NCBI RefSeq assembly: GCF_900112795.1
Contig: NZ_FONA01000016.1
Location: 1 to 64,000 of the forward strand
Origin: Thermophagus xiamenensis
GTDB taxonomy: Bacteria > Bacteroidota > Bacteroidia > Bacteroidales > Marinilabiliaceae
Reading direction: 5' to 3'
Length of the DNA: 64,000 nt
Shown here: positions 44,892-53,710 of the stretch, piece by piece
How positions within the stretch are numbered: the first letter of the stretch is position 1
How the letters are laid out: each line of letters starts with the position of its first letter
Notes under the pieces: generated by a model
The model's input: the letters and a program-made list of their open reading frames with translations, nothing else
What the model was told of the DNA's origin: nothing
The model's database searches: none
Program-made: the position numbers and the translations under genes

Positions 44892-47270
44892 ATGCAAAAA
44901 GTCATTACCTCTTTTCTGTTTCTGTTGATAATGCTTTCATGCAAAAATCAAACAGGTCAAATTGAAGGGTTTCAACGTGAAAATCTTTTTAACCATGATT
45001 GGGAATTTGTTAAAGATCTTTCCCCAGAAGATGTTTTGAAGCCTTCTTCACATTCTGCCCAGGTAAAATGGGAAAAAGTAACTCTGCCTCATACTGCCAA
45101 TATTGAACCTTTGGTGATTAAAGATCAGCAATGGCAGGGCAATTGTTTTTACCGGAAAGTTTTTACACTTCCCGAAACTCTTAGAGGAAAGCATATCGCC
45201 CTAAAGTTTGAAGGGGCTATGCAAGTAGCAGAGGTATTTCTAAACGGTGAAAAAATAGCTACACATTACGGAGGATATCTCCCTTTTTATGTGGTCATCA
45301 GTGACAAAATAAAGTACGACAGGGAAAATATTTTGGTTGTTAAGTTGAACAATGAAAACAATCCTCAGGTTCCGCCCGGAAAGCCTATAGAAAATCTGGA
45401 TTTTAACTGGTATAGCGGATTATATCGTAACGTATGGCTCATTGTTAAAGAACCGATACATATATCTGATCCCATAGGTGCCGATCGGGTTGCGGCAGGT
45501 GGTATTTTAGTTCGTTATCCGGAAGTAACGAAAGAACAGGCAACTGTCTGGGTGCAGACAGATGTAAATAACGAGACTAATCAGTCGGTTTCAACCAGGA
45601 TTGAAGTGGAACTGTTCGACGAAAATGGCAACAAGGTAGCCGAACAAAGCTCAAAAGGACAAAAAATCGGGGCAGAAACCAATAGGCTTTTTATTGTATC
45701 ATTGAAAGTGAAGAATCCCCAATTATGGTCACCTGATTTTCCTCATCTGTACCAACTTAGGGTATCACTGTTTCAAGGAAATAAAGAGTTGGATCGTGTG
45801 ACAGAAAAAATTGGGATAAGAACCGTTCGTTGGGAGGCCGGTCAATTCTATCTTAATGGCGAACCATTATTTTTGAGAGGGACCAATCGACATCAGGAAT
45901 ACCCCTATATTGGCTATGCATTGTCTGACAATGCCAATTATCGGGATGCCTATAAGATAAAGCAGGCGGGTTTCAATTTTGTGCGGTTGTCGCACTATCC
46001 TCAATCCAAATCTTTTATGAGGGCCTGTGATGAGTTGGGGTTACTTACCATGAATGCCATCCCAGGCTGGCAGTTTTTTGGCGATGAGACGTTTCAGGAA
46101 AATGCCATCAAGGATGTTCGTAACATGGTTCGTCGTGACCGCAATCATCCATCTGTTGCAGTATGGGAAGCATCGTTAAACGAATCCGGCATGTCACGGG
46201 AATTTATGCTACGAGCACATAATGCTGTGCATGAGGAATTGCCGGGCGATGATGTTTATACTTGCGGATGGATTGATGATGTTTATGATGTATTTATTCC
46301 GGCCAGGCAGCATAGCAAACCTCCCCACTACTGGAATCGGTATAAAAAGAATAAACCTCTCTTTATTGCTGAGTATGGCGATTGGGAATATTACGCTCAA
46401 AATGCCGGATTTAATCAAAAAGCCTTTAAGGACCTTACCCCTGAAGAAAGGAACTCACGTCAGCTTCGGGGTTACGGACAAAAACGTTTGGCACAGCAGG
46501 CCCGTAATTACCAGGAAGCTCACAACAGCAATCTTCAAGGACCTGCTTGTGGCGATGCAAACTGGCTTATGTTTGATTATAATCGCGGATACGCACCTGA
46601 TATCGAAGCATCAGGTATTATGGATATCTTTCGATTACCCAAATTTGCCTATTATTTTTATAAGAGTCAGGCGGATATTAAGCCCCATGTAAGCGAAGAA
46701 TTTTACAAGCCTTTTATTGAAATCGCCAACTATTATAATGATCCCTCTTTTACCGAGGTGAAGGTATACAGTAACTGCGAAGAAGTGGAACTGTTCGTGA
46801 ACGGGCGGTCGGTAGGCAGACAAAAGCCCGACCGTGATCGCATGAGTACCCACTTGAATCATCCACCCTTTACGTTTCATTTAAAGGCTTTTGAACCAGG
46901 GGAATTGACTGCCAAAGGATATGTCAATAATCAGGAAGTAACTTCTGTTACTCGCCGAACGCCCGGAGAGGCCGCCAAACTGAATGTTTGGATCGATGAA
47001 AGCGGGAAACCATTGGAAAAAGGGGTGAATGATGTGGTGTTTGTATATGCTTCCATCGTAGATGATGCCGGGACTATAGTTCCCGATGCAACTCAAAGTG
47101 TCGTATTCAATGTTGAAGGTGATGCCGAACTCATAGGAACTAATCCTATAAATGCTGAGGCCGGTATTGCAACTGTATTGCTTAAAGCCGGAGACATTGG
47201 AGGTATTCTAAAACTTTCTGCTCGTACTAATGGACTGAAAACCGGGTATATTGAAGTTACCGTTGATTGA
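44892..47270 (+). CDS. GH2 beta-galactosidase-type glycoside hydrolase
   Basis: 792 residues, lipoprotein signal ending MLSC (Cys17). Layout is sugar-binding jelly roll (about 30-200), immunoglobulin-like domain (about 200-310), catalytic barrel (about 310-600), then C-terminal beta domains (DUF4982-like region from about 610). Acid/base Glu431 in VWEASLNESGMS and nucleophile Glu494 in LFIAEYGDWEYY. It should remove terminal galactose from oligosaccharides released by GH53; specificity is inferred from the locus. It shares the plus-strand run with GH53 upstream and SusC 73 bp downstream. Confidence 0.93.
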   Translation: MQKVITSFLFLLIMLSCKNQTGQIEGFQRENLFNHDWEFVKDLSPEDVLKPSSHSAQVKWEKVTLPHTANIEPLVIKDQQWQGNCFYRKVFTLPETLRGKHIALKFEGAMQVAEVFLNGEKIATHYGGYLPFYVVISDKIKYDRENILVVKLNNENNPQVPPGKPIENLDFNWYSGLYRNVWLIVKEPIHISDPIGADRVAAGGILVRYPEVTKEQATVWVQTDVNNETNQSVSTRIEVELFDENGNKVAEQSSKGQKIGAETNRLFIVSLKVKNPQLWSPDFPHLYQLRVSLFQGNKELDRVTEKIGIRTVRWEAGQFYLNGEPLFLRGTNRHQEYPYIGYALSDNANYRDAYKIKQAGFNFVRLSHYPQSKSFMRACDELGLLTMNAIPGWQFFGDETFQENAIKDVRNMVRRDRNHPSVAVWEASLNESGMSREFMLRAHNAVHEELPGDDVYTCGWIDDVYDVFIPARQHSKPPHYWNRYKKNKPLFIAEYGDWEYYAQNAGFNQKAFKDLTPEERNSRQLRGYGQKRLAQQARNYQEAHNSNLQGPACGDANWLMFDYNRGYAPDIEASGIMDIFRLPKFAYYFYKSQADIKPHVSEEFYKPFIEIANYYNDPSFTEVKVYSNCEEVELFVNGRSVGRQKPDRDRMSTHLNHPPFTFHLKAFEPGELTAKGYVNNQEVTSVTRRTPGEAAKLNVWIDESGKPLEKGVNDVVFVYASIVDDAGTIVPDATQSVVFNVEGDAELIGTNPINAEAGIATVLLKAGDIGGILKLSARTNGLKTGYIEVTVD

Positions 47271-47343
47271 TTCATATAAAGGTATAAATGCATCAACTTA
47301 TTTGATAAGTAGATTAAAATTCAAAAAACCAAATAGAATTCCT

Positions 47344-50292
47344 ATGAGAAAGAAAATAACAAAAATGATGTCGCCGGGTATTTTAATTCTGCTTTGGTGT
47401 GTAACCACCATGGTCAATGCCCAGCAATTAACCGTTGAAGGAACGGTACGGGATGCAAAAACAGGAGAAACGATACCCGGGGCAACCGTTCTTATTCAAG
47501 GAACGACTCAGGGGACCGTAACCGATGTGAACGGGTCATTTATTCTTAACTTAAATGAATCGGATGTATTGAGAATTTCCTACATCGGATACAAAACGCT
47601 TGAAGTGCCGGTTAACGGACAAAGAAAACTTGTATTGGAACTGGAGCCCGATGTAATCAGCTTTGATGAGGTGGTTGTCATTGGATACGGTCAGCAGCGT
47701 AAGGGTGATCTAACCGGATCAGTGGCAAATGTCAATAGCAAAGATTTTAAAAAAGGGATCATCAGTACGCCCGAACAGTTAATTAACGGAAAGGTTTCAG
47801 GGGTACAGATCATGTCGAACAGTGGCTCACCCACCTCGGGAAGCACTATTAGAATCAGAGGGGGAGCTTCTCTTAATGCCAGTAACGATCCTCTGATTGT
47901 TTTGGATGGTGTTCCGCTTGAACCGGGAGGAATTAGTGGTAATAGCGGAAATTTTCTAAGCCTGATTAATCCTAATGATATAGAAAGTATGACGGTTTTG
48001 AAAGATGCATCCTCTACGGCGATTTATGGGTCACGAGCCTCAAACGGCGTTATTCTTATAACGACCAAAAAGGGATCGCAAGGGGCGTTGCAGATCAATG
48101 CCAGCACCACCCATTCATTGCAGGTTAAAACCAAACTGGCAGATATGCTTTCTACCGAAGAGTTTCGTAACGTCGTCGAAACGCAGGGTTCTGTTGCTCA
48201 GAAAGCACTATTAGGTGATTATAATACCGATTGGAACGATGAAATCTTTAAGATCGCTTACGGGACCGACAATAACTTCAGTATGTCGGGGACTTTTAAA
48301 GATATTCCATTCCGTTTTTCCACCGGTTATTTTAATCAGGACGGAATATTAAAGACTGATAATGTTAAGAGAATGACTGGAAACCTGTCGGTTTCTCCCT
48401 CTTTTTTCGATGAAAATTTGAAGCTTTCTGTTGGTATAAAGGGATCCTTGAACAAAAACAGATTTGCAAATACCGATGCCATATGGGGCGGAGCTACCTA
48501 TAATCCAACAATCCCTGTTTATTCGGGGGAAAATGATTTTGGCGGATACAATGAAGCCATAGACAATAATGGTATCCCTGTTACTAGTGCCGTTCTAAAT
48601 CCGGTGGGATTATTAAAACAGAATGAGTCAACAAGCAGGGTTAGCCGGATTATTGGGAATTTTGATATGGATTATATTATGCCATTCCTTCCCGAGCTAA
48701 AATTTCATGCTACTCTGGGCTATGATTATGCACAGGGAGAGGGTAAAGTATATGTTCCGGAAACGGCCGCACAATTCTACCTTTCAAATGGACGTGATTA
48801 TGAGTATGGTCCTGAGAAAAAAGAAAACAGATTATTGACCACTTATCTGAACTACAATAAAGATCTGGAATCCATAAACAGCACCTTGGATGTTACTGCA
48901 GGATACGATTATCAATACTGGAAGAGTACAACTCCCTACTATGAAGAACTGAATGTTTTAGGGGAGGTGCAAAATTCTTCTGCAGCCACAGATCAAAGGC
49001 ATGCATTAATCTCTTATTATGGCCGGATTAATTATTCATTGGCAACAAAGTATATGTTAACTGCCACCATTCGCCGTGACGGAACATCCCGTTTCAGTGA
49101 TGCCCAACGGTGGGGAACATTTCCCTCGGTAGCGTTGGCCTGGCGACTTTCGGAAGAACCATTCCTTAGCAATCTTGATATCCTTTCCAATTTAAAGCTT
49201 CGGGGTAGTTATGGAGTTACCGGGCAGCAGGAAGGTATTGGAAACTATAATTATATTCCGGTATATACCATCAGTCAAACGGGTGCACAATATATTTTTG
49301 GTTCGGATATCATTAATACCTATCGTCCTGAAGCCTATGTTGCCGATTTGAAATGGGAAACTACCAAAGCATGGAATTATGGGCTTGATTTTGGTTTCTT
49401 CAATAATCGTTTCTCAGGATCCGTAGATTATTATACCCGTCAAACCGAAGACCTGCTGGCAACAGTACCATCACCTGCCGGAACCAACTTTGACAAAAAC
49501 ATTCTTACCAATGTTGGTAATGTGGATAGTGAAGGGCTCGAAGTCTCTTTTAATGCAATTCCTGTCGCTAATAATGACTGGACATGGGAAGTAAGTTTTA
49601 ATGCGGCATGGCAGAAACAGAAAATTAAAAATCTTTCTCTTTCAGAGGATGCTGAAATCACCAATACTTCAGTTGGACCAACCATTGACAGCTATTATTT
49701 TCAGGTGCTGACAGAAGGCTATGAACCTTACATGTTTTACGTTTATCATCAATTGTATGATGAAAGTGGAAAGCCAATTGAAGGTGCTTTCGCCGATGTT
49801 AATAATGACGGACTCATCAATTCCAAAGATTTGTATCGTTACCATTCCCCAACACCTGATTATATTCTGGGATTTAGCACTTCAATTCGTTATAAAGATT
49901 GGACCTTAAGCACAAATCTTCGAGCCAATATCGGGAATTATGTCTATAACGGAATGGCCATGAATACCGGCGCTTTTGGAACCATGTCCTATAATGCCTA
50001 TCAGCTCAATAACCTTCATTCAAGCTATCTGGAAACAGGATTTCAGAGCAGACAATACCTCTCGGACTATTATGTCGAGAATGCCTCCTTCCTGAAAATG
50101 GACAACCTGGTTTTAGACTATAATTTGGGTGAGATATTCCCGGGATTTGCGGTTAATGCTTCTGCTATGGTTCAAAATGTTTTTACCATCACAGAGTACA
50201 CAGGAGTCGATCCTGAAGTCCCTAATGGGATGGATCTCTCTTTTTATCCGCGTCCAAGGATATTTTCTTTAAGTCTTGGTTTGCAGTTTTAA
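47344..50292 (+). CDS. SusC/RagA-family TonB-dependent outer-membrane transporter
   Basis: 982 residues from the ATG at 47344 (MRKKITKMMSPGILILLWCV, a signal peptide); the longer frame starts inside GH2. A carboxypeptidase-regulatory-like domain (VEGTVRDAKTGETIPGATVL) is followed by the SusC signature DEVVVIGYGQQRKGDLTGSV, the plug (IRIRGGASLNASNDPLIVLD) and a 22-strand barrel ending PRIFSLSLGLQF. It imports galacto-oligosaccharides with energy from TonB. There is no extra N-terminal signalling domain, which fits control by the HTCS rather than an anti-sigma pair. Confidence 0.97.
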   Translation: MRKKITKMMSPGILILLWCVTTMVNAQQLTVEGTVRDAKTGETIPGATVLIQGTTQGTVTDVNGSFILNLNESDVLRISYIGYKTLEVPVNGQRKLVLELEPDVISFDEVVVIGYGQQRKGDLTGSVANVNSKDFKKGIISTPEQLINGKVSGVQIMSNSGSPTSGSTIRIRGGASLNASNDPLIVLDGVPLEPGGISGNSGNFLSLINPNDIESMTVLKDASSTAIYGSRASNGVILITTKKGSQGALQINASTTHSLQVKTKLADMLSTEEFRNVVETQGSVAQKALLGDYNTDWNDEIFKIAYGTDNNFSMSGTFKDIPFRFSTGYFNQDGILKTDNVKRMTGNLSVSPSFFDENLKLSVGIKGSLNKNRFANTDAIWGGATYNPTIPVYSGENDFGGYNEAIDNNGIPVTSAVLNPVGLLKQNESTSRVSRIIGNFDMDYIMPFLPELKFHATLGYDYAQGEGKVYVPETAAQFYLSNGRDYEYGPEKKENRLLTTYLNYNKDLESINSTLDVTAGYDYQYWKSTTPYYEELNVLGEVQNSSAATDQRHALISYYGRINYSLATKYMLTATIRRDGTSRFSDAQRWGTFPSVALAWRLSEEPFLSNLDILSNLKLRGSYGVTGQQEGIGNYNYIPVYTISQTGAQYIFGSDIINTYRPEAYVADLKWETTKAWNYGLDFGFFNNRFSGSVDYYTRQTEDLLATVPSPAGTNFDKNILTNVGNVDSEGLEVSFNAIPVANNDWTWEVSFNAAWQKQKIKNLSLSEDAEITNTSVGPTIDSYYFQVLTEGYEPYMFYVYHQLYDESGKPIEGAFADVNNDGLINSKDLYRYHSPTPDYILGFSTSIRYKDWTLSTNLRANIGNYVYNGMAMNTGAFGTMSYNAYQLNNLHSSYLETGFQSRQYLSDYYVENASFLKMDNLVLDYNLGEIFPGFAVNASAMVQNVFTITEYTGVDPEVPNGMDLSFYPRPRIFSLSLGLQF

Positions 50293-50312
50293 CCGAATAA
50301 AAAGAATTTAAA

Positions 50313-51902
50313 ATGAGAAAGTTAATTTATATTATACTGGGAATAATATTTGGCGGAGTAGTTGGTTGTACCGATGACCTGGATCAATATCCAAAGATTC
50401 AGGAGACATCCCAATCAGTTTATTCCGATCCCGACAACTATGTTTCGGCTCTGGCTAAATGTTACGCTTCTTTTGTTACAGCCGGACAAGAAAAGGGGGG
50501 TGGTAACCCTGATTTGGTTAGTAATAATGGTTACGACTATATGCGTTGTTATTTTAATATGCAAGAGGCCGGAACCGATGAAATTGGTTCTACCTGGATT
50601 GAGGGTGATAATACCGCAGATCTCACGTTCCTGACCTGGGATGCCAATGACCCATGGGTAGCCGATATGTACTATCGCTCTTATTATACCATTTCGCTGT
50701 GTAATGAATTCCTGAAGAATTCTACCGATGAGAAAATAGCAGGATTCACCGAACAAGAACAGACGGAGATAAAAACGTACCGAGCCGAAGCACGATTTTT
50801 AAGGGCTTTGGCTTATTATCATGCGCTTGACCTCTTTGGCGATATTCCTTTTGCGAATGAAGAATATATCGGCAGTTCCAAACTACCTGAACAATGGGAA
50901 GCATCAGAGATATTTGACTTTATTGAAACCGAGTTAATTGAGTGTAGTCAAAATATGCTTAGTGCCGAAAATGCCGTTTATGGGAGAGCCCCAAGAGCAG
51001 CTGCATGGATGTTGCTGGCACGTCTATACCTGAATGCTGAAACCTATAATGCAGGTGAACATTATGAGGAATGTATGACCTACTGTCAGAAAGTGTTGGA
51101 TGAAGGCTATGCTCTGGAAGCGGATTATGCCAAATTATTCAATGCAGACAACCACAAGCGGGTAGGTATTGGAAATGAAATTATCTTCCCTTTGGTAGTA
51201 GATAGCCGATATGTGGTATCCTGGGGAGCTACCACCTACCTGGTTTGTGGTGAAGTAGATACCGATTATGGTCCCCCGGCCGATAGCGTAGGCTGTGCCA
51301 GTGCATGGAGTATGTTTCGTATCAGGGGAGAAGTGCCGGCTTTGTTCGATATGGAAAATGATGACCGTGCCATGTTTTATACCGAAGGACAAAATCAATA
51401 TATGGATGGGGGGGTTGATGATCGAACAGGTGGTTATTTTGTGTTGAAGTGGAGTAATCTGACCGACGACGGTGCCGTTGCCTCTAACACTAATAACGAT
51501 GGCGTTGACACTGATTTCCCATTGTTCCGCCTGGCCGATGCTTATCTGATGTATGCCGAGGCGGCCGTGCGTTCGGGTAACGATATCGATGGAGCGCTTC
51601 AATATGTGAATGAATTGCGAAGACATCGTAATGCCGCCGAAGTTACAGAAAGTGAAATAACGGCTACCGTGGATGGCATACCCTTTAAGTTCTTTCTCGA
51701 CGAAAGAGCTCGTGAATTGTACTGGGAAGGGGTTAGACGTACCGACCTCATTCGGTTCGACGCATTTACCACCGATAAATACATCTGGCAATGGAAGGGA
51801 GGAATAAAAGACGGTAAGGCCGTCGATGATAAATATAATCGTTATCCTATCCCGGCAACTGAGTTGTCGGCAAATCCCAATTTGTCCAATCAAAACTATT
51901 AA
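50313..51902 (+). CDS. SusD/RagB-family surface glycan-binding lipoprotein
   Basis: 529 residues, lipoprotein signal ending VVGC (Cys19). The helical TPR-like SusD fold is marked by AEARFLRALAYYHALDLFGD (about 156-175), RLADAYLMYAEAAVRSGN and the C-terminal FFLDERARELYWEGVRRTDL motif. It caps the SusC barrel and captures oligosaccharides. The start is 20 bp after the SusC stop, the standard pairing. Confidence 0.97.
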   Translation: MRKLIYIILGIIFGGVVGCTDDLDQYPKIQETSQSVYSDPDNYVSALAKCYASFVTAGQEKGGGNPDLVSNNGYDYMRCYFNMQEAGTDEIGSTWIEGDNTADLTFLTWDANDPWVADMYYRSYYTISLCNEFLKNSTDEKIAGFTEQEQTEIKTYRAEARFLRALAYYHALDLFGDIPFANEEYIGSSKLPEQWEASEIFDFIETELIECSQNMLSAENAVYGRAPRAAAWMLLARLYLNAETYNAGEHYEECMTYCQKVLDEGYALEADYAKLFNADNHKRVGIGNEIIFPLVVDSRYVVSWGATTYLVCGEVDTDYGPPADSVGCASAWSMFRIRGEVPALFDMENDDRAMFYTEGQNQYMDGGVDDRTGGYFVLKWSNLTDDGAVASNTNNDGVDTDFPLFRLADAYLMYAEAAVRSGNDIDGALQYVNELRRHRNAAEVTESEITATVDGIPFKFFLDERARELYWEGVRRTDLIRFDAFTTDKYIWQWKGGIKDGKAVDDKYNRYPIPATELSANPNLSNQNY

Positions 51903-51914
51903 ATCGATAGATCT

Positions 51915-53603
51915 ATGAAGAGTATCAAGCAATATATGATCATTTTTATGGCTGTGCTGGCCCTTTCATCCTGTGAAAAAGATGGGGATATGATCATCCT
52001 TAAGGGACATGAAGCATCAGAACTGACAGCATCCGAAACTTCGGTTGTTCTTTCCAAAGATAATGATGATGAACCTGTTCTCTCCTTGAGTTGGTCGGGC
52101 AGTACCCTCTCAGTAACCGATGAATCCATGGGTGTTCCGTCCGGTGTTCCGGTATTCAGGCTGCAGGCTTCTGCTTCCGAAGATTTCCAATCTATTGTTG
52201 AACTAGAGCCCGACTTCTCATACTATACCTTTAGCGGAGCAAAACTCAATACCTGGGCGAAGGATGCCGGTTTGGAACCCGATGTTGCGTCACCTCTTTA
52301 TTTTAGAGTACAGTCTCAGCTTGGCGAAAACATAGCCCCTATATTCAGCAATGTGGTTTCGGTGAATGTTACCCCCTATGTGATTGATATGTCACAACTT
52401 TTCTTAATTAGCACCGATAAGAGCGATACTTTGGGCATATTATATTCTCAGGACTGGAATGGTGAGTATAGTGGTTTTGTCCAGGCTACTTCGTGGATGA
52501 ATTTCTATTTTCTGGAAGGAGATGATACCCTATGGGGTAACGACTCGGATCCGGGAACGGCCTTTGAATTGTCCAATGATGAAGCAACTATGTGGAATTG
52601 CTGGTTCCCAGGGAATGGTGGTGCATACTTTGTTACCATGAGTACCAACGAGTTTACCTGGAGTGCCACCTGGTTGCCCGAGATAGTGGCAACAGGTGAT
52701 TTGGAAGAAAACGATACCCTCTCTTACTATAAATCGTTTGATCAGTGGGCCGGATTAATTGATCCTTCAACCGAAAACGCGCAAATCACTTTGTATTGCG
52801 ATGGCTTGTTCTACAACGTTTCAACCGGTACCAATGATGTCGATGCCATTGCCACAACGTTGTACTTTGCCGATGCAGGTAGCGGTCTGTTGGCTATCGC
52901 CGAATCCCCGGGAACCTTTACAATTCCTACTGCTGAAACCCATACTTTAATACTGGATTTCAGCGACCCGACGCAATGGACCTTTAGTCTTACTGAGGGC
53001 AATCATCTGCCTCAGGAAGAGGAAGAAATTCCCTATCTCTATTTACCAGGATCTAAGGATGGTGAAACAGGTGGAGGATGGACCTTCGACAATTACATCC
53101 CTCAGGTCAACGATACTCTCTATGCCGGAGTGGTTTATGTGAACTCACAGTGGGGGTTCCAGATGTTTACTGCGGCCGACTGGGGCGCTGACTATTATAC
53201 CATGGGTGAAACAGAAGGTTCATTGGTGAAAAACGGTGATGGAAATATTCCTGCACCGGAACCGGGTTTCTTCCTGATAACAGCCGATTTAAAGAACCTT
53301 ACTTATTCATTGATTCCCTTAGGAGATGAAATATACCTTTCCGGCCTTAATGATGTTTGGGATTTTAATACTTCCATACCCAAAACCGGAGATGGGGTCT
53401 ATTCCGGATCCATTGTCGTCACAACACCCTCCACTTACGGATTCCGAATTTATCCTGAGGTAGATAACTGGAATGATTATTTTGGGGGGGCAGATGGAAG
53501 TCTCTATTTTCTGGGAAGTAGTTTAACCGACGATTCGCAGGTCGGAACTTATACCCTCACCATCGATCTAATCAATATGACCTACCAGATGACCTTGAAT
53601 TGA
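51915..53603 (+). CDS. SusE/SusF-like outer-membrane glycan-binding lipoprotein
   Basis: 562 residues, lipoprotein signal ALSSC (Cys20). An N-terminal SusE-type Ig domain (about 35-155: SETSVVLSKDNDDEPVLSLS) is followed by repeated beta-sandwich modules, each ending in a D-x-x-x-x-T-Y-s-L/M pattern (TADLKNLTYSLIPLGDE, TIDLINMTYQMTLN). Tryptophan-rich, as expected for carbohydrate-binding surfaces. It probably holds galactan at the surface near SusCD. It begins 12 bp after susD and ends the operon before a strong terminator. Confidence 0.88.
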   Translation: MKSIKQYMIIFMAVLALSSCEKDGDMIILKGHEASELTASETSVVLSKDNDDEPVLSLSWSGSTLSVTDESMGVPSGVPVFRLQASASEDFQSIVELEPDFSYYTFSGAKLNTWAKDAGLEPDVASPLYFRVQSQLGENIAPIFSNVVSVNVTPYVIDMSQLFLISTDKSDTLGILYSQDWNGEYSGFVQATSWMNFYFLEGDDTLWGNDSDPGTAFELSNDEATMWNCWFPGNGGAYFVTMSTNEFTWSATWLPEIVATGDLEENDTLSYYKSFDQWAGLIDPSTENAQITLYCDGLFYNVSTGTNDVDAIATTLYFADAGSGLLAIAESPGTFTIPTAETHTLILDFSDPTQWTFSLTEGNHLPQEEEEIPYLYLPGSKDGETGGGWTFDNYIPQVNDTLYAGVVYVNSQWGFQMFTAADWGADYYTMGETEGSLVKNGDGNIPAPEPGFFLITADLKNLTYSLIPLGDEIYLSGLNDVWDFNTSIPKTGDGVYSGSIVVTTPSTYGFRIYPEVDNWNDYFGGADGSLYFLGSSLTDDSQVGTYTLTIDLINMTYQMTLN

Positions 53604-53650
53604 GGTATGGTTGACTTACAGTAAGAATTGTAGTGTGTTTCTCAAACAAT

Positions 53651-53686
53651 AACCCCTGGCATCCCATTCATTTTGCCAGGGGTTTT
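53651..53686 (+). terminator. intrinsic terminator after the SusE/F-like gene
   Basis: Stem AACCCCTGGCA/TGCCAGGGGTT (53651-53661 and 53674-53684) with a 12-nt loop, followed by TTTTATAATTTTC. It separates the five-gene operon from the large hydrolase 25 bp downstream, whose expression must come from readthrough or its own start site. Confidence 0.85.
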
Positions 53687-53710
53687 ATAATTTTCTAAAA
53701 AATTATTCTC